NCBI RefSeq assembly: GCF_964036595.1
Contig: NZ_OZ038523.1
Coordinates: forward strand, 3,850,501-3,914,500
DNA: 64,000 nucleotides
Source: Tenacibaculum sp. 190524A05c
GTDB lineage: Bacteria > Bacteroidota > Bacteroidia > Flavobacteriales > Flavobacteriaceae
Direction of reading: 5' to 3'
Shown here: positions 62,055 to 64,000 of the stretch, one piece after another
How the letters are laid out: each line of letters begins with the position of its first letter
Numbering within the stretch: position 1 is the stretch's first letter
The notes under the pieces: model-generated
Databases searched by the model: none
The model's input: only the letters and a program-made list of their open reading frames with translations
Told to the model about the DNA's origin: nothing
Program-made: the position numbers and the translations under genes

Positions 62055-63074
62055 ATGAAACTAATTCGTTTTTTATTATTTCCATTTGCTATTGTATATG
62101 ATTTTATCACGCGTTTGAGAAACTTTTTGTTTGATATAAACGTTTTAAAATCAACTTCATTTGATATTCCAGTAATTGCTGTTGGCAACTTAACAGTTGG
62201 AGGTACTGGGAAAACTCCTCAAATTGAATATTTGATTCGATTATTAAAAGACCAATATAAAATAGCTGTTTTAAGTCGAGGGTATAAAAGAAAAACAAAG
62301 GGTTTTCAGTTGCTTAATGACAAACATTCTGCAGAAGATGTTGGTGACGAGCCATTGCAGTTTTATTCGAAATTCGATGGAATTCATGTAGCTGTAGATG
62401 CAGATAGAACAAATGGAATAACTGAATTACAAAAACAGATACAACCTGAAATAGTTCTATTGGATGATGCATATCAGCATAGAAAAGTGAAAGCTGGATT
62501 TTATATACTGTTAACCAAGTACAATGATTTGTATGTAAATGACTTTTTATTGCCAACAGGTAATTTAAGAGAAAGTAGGAGTGGAGCTAAAAGAGCGGAT
62601 ATGGTAGTGGTAACTAAATGTCCAAATGAACTTTCAATGCAGGAGCAGGAATCGATTCGTTTAAAATTGAAGTTAAATGGCAATCAAGAACTGTTTTTTA
62701 GTAAAATAGAGTACAATCAAGAGTTAAAGGGGAATATCAATCCTTTGGCTTTAGATAGTTTAGAAGAAGAAGTTGTTTTGGTTACTGGAATAGCTAATCC
62801 GATTAGTTTATTTGAGTATTTAAAAGAGGGAAAAGTAAACTACACACATATCAAATATCCTGATCATCATCATTTTTCAGAACATGATATCGAAGGGATT
62901 AAAACAGCTCAAAGTAGATTAGAAACTGAGCATAAAATAGTATTAACTACTGAAAAAGATTATGTTAGATTAAAGGGAAAATTAGAGAACCTTTATTATC
63001 TAGAAATTCATAATTCTTTATTTAATCAAGAGAAAGCGTTTGCTTCAAGGATACTAGAATTTGTTGAAGGCTAA
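62055..63074 (+). CDS. lpxK: Tetraacyldisaccharide 4'-kinase
   Basis: A 339-residue membrane kinase of lipid A synthesis that phosphorylates the 4' position. An N-terminal amphipathic helix precedes Walker A GNLTVGGTGKTPQIEYLI; VLLDDAYQHRKVKAGFYILL is Walker B, and LTTEKDYVRL is the C-terminal motif. Divergent from Nif3. Confidence 0.94.
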   Translation: MKLIRFLLFPFAIVYDFITRLRNFLFDINVLKSTSFDIPVIAVGNLTVGGTGKTPQIEYLIRLLKDQYKIAVLSRGYKRKTKGFQLLNDKHSAEDVGDEPLQFYSKFDGIHVAVDADRTNGITELQKQIQPEIVLLDDAYQHRKVKAGFYILLTKYNDLYVNDFLLPTGNLRESRSGAKRADMVVVTKCPNELSMQEQESIRLKLKLNGNQELFFSKIEYNQELKGNINPLALDSLEEEVVLVTGIANPISLFEYLKEGKVNYTHIKYPDHHHFSEHDIEGIKTAQSRLETEHKIVLTTEKDYVRLKGKLENLYYLEIHNSLFNQEKAFASRILEFVEG

Positions 63075-63128
63075 TTTTCCGTATATTGGCACTGTTTTTG
63101 AAAGGTTTATGTTGTAAAGATTTTTTAA

Positions 63129-63581
63129 ATGAAACACTTTTTACTTTCTACGATATTGTTTTTTACAATTTCTTCCGTATTTGCTCAAGAGAAAATTCAT
63201 ATCAATTGGCAACCAACTTTACAAGATGCAATTGAAAAATCCAAAGACGAAAATAAACTTATTTTAGTTTATTTTACGGGTTCAGATTGGTGTGGGCCTT
63301 GCATCAACTTGGATAAAAATCTATTTCACACCGAAATATTTAAAAAGTTTTCAGAGGAGCATTTAGTATTATATATGGCTGATTTTCCTAGAAATAAAGA
63401 TTTAGTTTCTAAAGAAAATAGAAAAATAAATAAACAGCTGAGTGAAAAATACGGACAATCTTCGTTTCCAACAATTTTATTTGTTGATGATAAAGGTACT
63501 GAATACGGCCGAAAAAATGGATCGTACTTACCAGAATACTACTTCCCGTTTTTTGAAGAAATGGTTAATCAGTTTAAATAG
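63129..63581 (+). CDS. Secreted thioredoxin-family protein
   Basis: A 150-residue periplasmic thioredoxin-fold protein. Signal peptide 1-19 (SSVFAQ). FTGSDWCGPCINLDKNLFHT has the WCGPC redox motif; SSFPTILFVDDKGTEYGR has the cis-proline. Probably reduces or oxidises envelope disulphides, as TlpA/DsbD-linked proteins do. Confidence 0.9.
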   Translation: MKHFLLSTILFFTISSVFAQEKIHINWQPTLQDAIEKSKDENKLILVYFTGSDWCGPCINLDKNLFHTEIFKKFSEEHLVLYMADFPRNKDLVSKENRKINKQLSEKYGQSSFPTILFVDDKGTEYGRKNGSYLPEYYFPFFEEMVNQFK

Positions 63582-63621
63582 TTAAGTTTGTTGTGTAAAG
63601 CAACCATTCTATCTCACATAA

Positions 63622-64000
63622 ATGAAGTCATTCATATATCTATTTCTATTTTTAGGTTATATCAATATAGCTTATGGACAATTGGCAATTATTAAAGACG
63701 TTGATGGCTATACAAATGTGCGAGAGCTCCCTAATATTGACTCTAGAATAATTTATAAGTTAACAGAATCTGAGGTGTTTATTTTTGAATTACCAGAAGA
63801 AAATAAGGATTCGAATTGGATTCCTGTATTTATTTCAAAGAACAAGTATTCTTTAGGTAATTCAAAAAATTTAAATTATTTAGAAGGGTTTATTCATAAG
63901 TCACGTTTACAACCAATAGAAGAACTTCCCGATTACAATGGGAACAATTTTTTCTTTAAATACAAATTAGAGAGTTTTAGTGATAAGAACAAAATTTGTG
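63622..64000 (+). CDS. Secreted SH3-like protein, C-terminus beyond window (partial)
   Basis: The ATG at 63622 opens a frame that remains open to the window end (126 codons). Signal peptide MKSFIYLFLFLGYINIAYGQ; then AIIKDVDGYTNVRELPNIDS reads like a bacterial SH3b domain (DG.TNVR). The rest continues FIHKSRLQPIEELPDYNG. Function unknown. Confidence 0.75.
   Translation, partial: MKSFIYLFLFLGYINIAYGQLAIIKDVDGYTNVRELPNIDSRIIYKLTESEVFIFELPEENKDSNWIPVFISKNKYSLGNSKNLNYLEGFIHKSRLQPIEELPDYNGNNFFFKYKLESFSDKNKIC

Overview
The window is one contiguous piece of chromosome from a low-GC marine-type Bacteroidota, almost certainly Flavobacteriaceae (Tenacibaculum/Polaribacter-like). The signs are type IX secretion (T9SS) surface proteins with gliding-motility C-terminal domains, leucine dehydrogenase, a long NusB, PUR/DUF3276, SusC-like motifs, many TTG/GTG starts, and promoters with the Bacteroidota -7 element TAnnTTTG. 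No rRNA, tRNA, CRISPR array, insertion sequence, integrase or phage was seen. Genes are densely packed and no gene-free stretch exceeds 300 bases.

Layout. 1-5.6 kb: two tandem giant T9SS surface proteins (the first cut by the window edge) that share an almost identical 1.33-kb block. 5.8-12.9 kb: an ABC-2 exporter, a pRiA4b ORF-3 family protein, a menaquinone-linked trio (hotdog thioesterase, alpha/beta hydrolase, isochorismate synthase), a PUR-family nucleic-acid-binding protein and an MsbA-like ABC exporter. 13-20 kb: leucine dehydrogenase, the operon nusB-DUF1573-yajC-ybbR-coaE, then a histidine kinase/response regulator pair. 20-28.4 kb: YciO/Sua5-like protein, ceramidase-like membrane protein, WYL regulator with a GyrI-like protein, glycosyltransferase, HsdR_N-like nuclease-fold protein, holA, DUF1569, SRPBCC-GyrI fusion and an AlkD-like protein. 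Two palindromic intergenic repeats lie between convergent genes here. 28.4-35.6 kb: M28 peptidase, a FecCD-type importer whose ATPase lacks any ATG/GTG/TTG start before its Walker A motif, rdgB, and a 1164-residue VIT-vWA-SusC-plug-TPR-DUF2135 fusion.

36.2-41.3 kb: an SOS-like mutagenesis cassette. A LexA/UmuD-type self-cleaving repressor is divergent from a short DnaE polymerase overlapping a DinB polymerase, and the shared 51-bp promoter region holds two TGCTACAAAT repeats 22 bp apart. 41.3-47.1 kb: an AT-rich accessory stretch of small lipoproteins and unknown proteins. It includes a 2.66-kb segment bounded by about 51-bp direct repeats that each carry a promoter and start codon, and an SRAP (HMCES/YedK) DNA-crosslink gene. 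47.2-57 kb: housekeeping genes (rlmH, nadC, M3 peptidase, hisS, folE) interspersed with a GH99-like lipoprotein, a transglutaminase-like protein, an McbG/Qnr-like pentapeptide protein and a BrkB-family membrane protein. 57-64 kb: an unusual two-flavoenzyme fusion (DAO plus amine oxidase), a coiled-coil protein with a cysteine-less zinc ribbon, Nif3, lpxK, a thioredoxin-fold protein and a partial SH3-like protein.

Best candidates for something new are the VIT-vWA-SusC-plug fusion, the repressor/DnaE/DinB cassette with its symmetrical promoter and operators, the direct-repeat-bounded lipoprotein segment, and the double flavoenzyme. All functional statements come from reading motifs; no database search was run.
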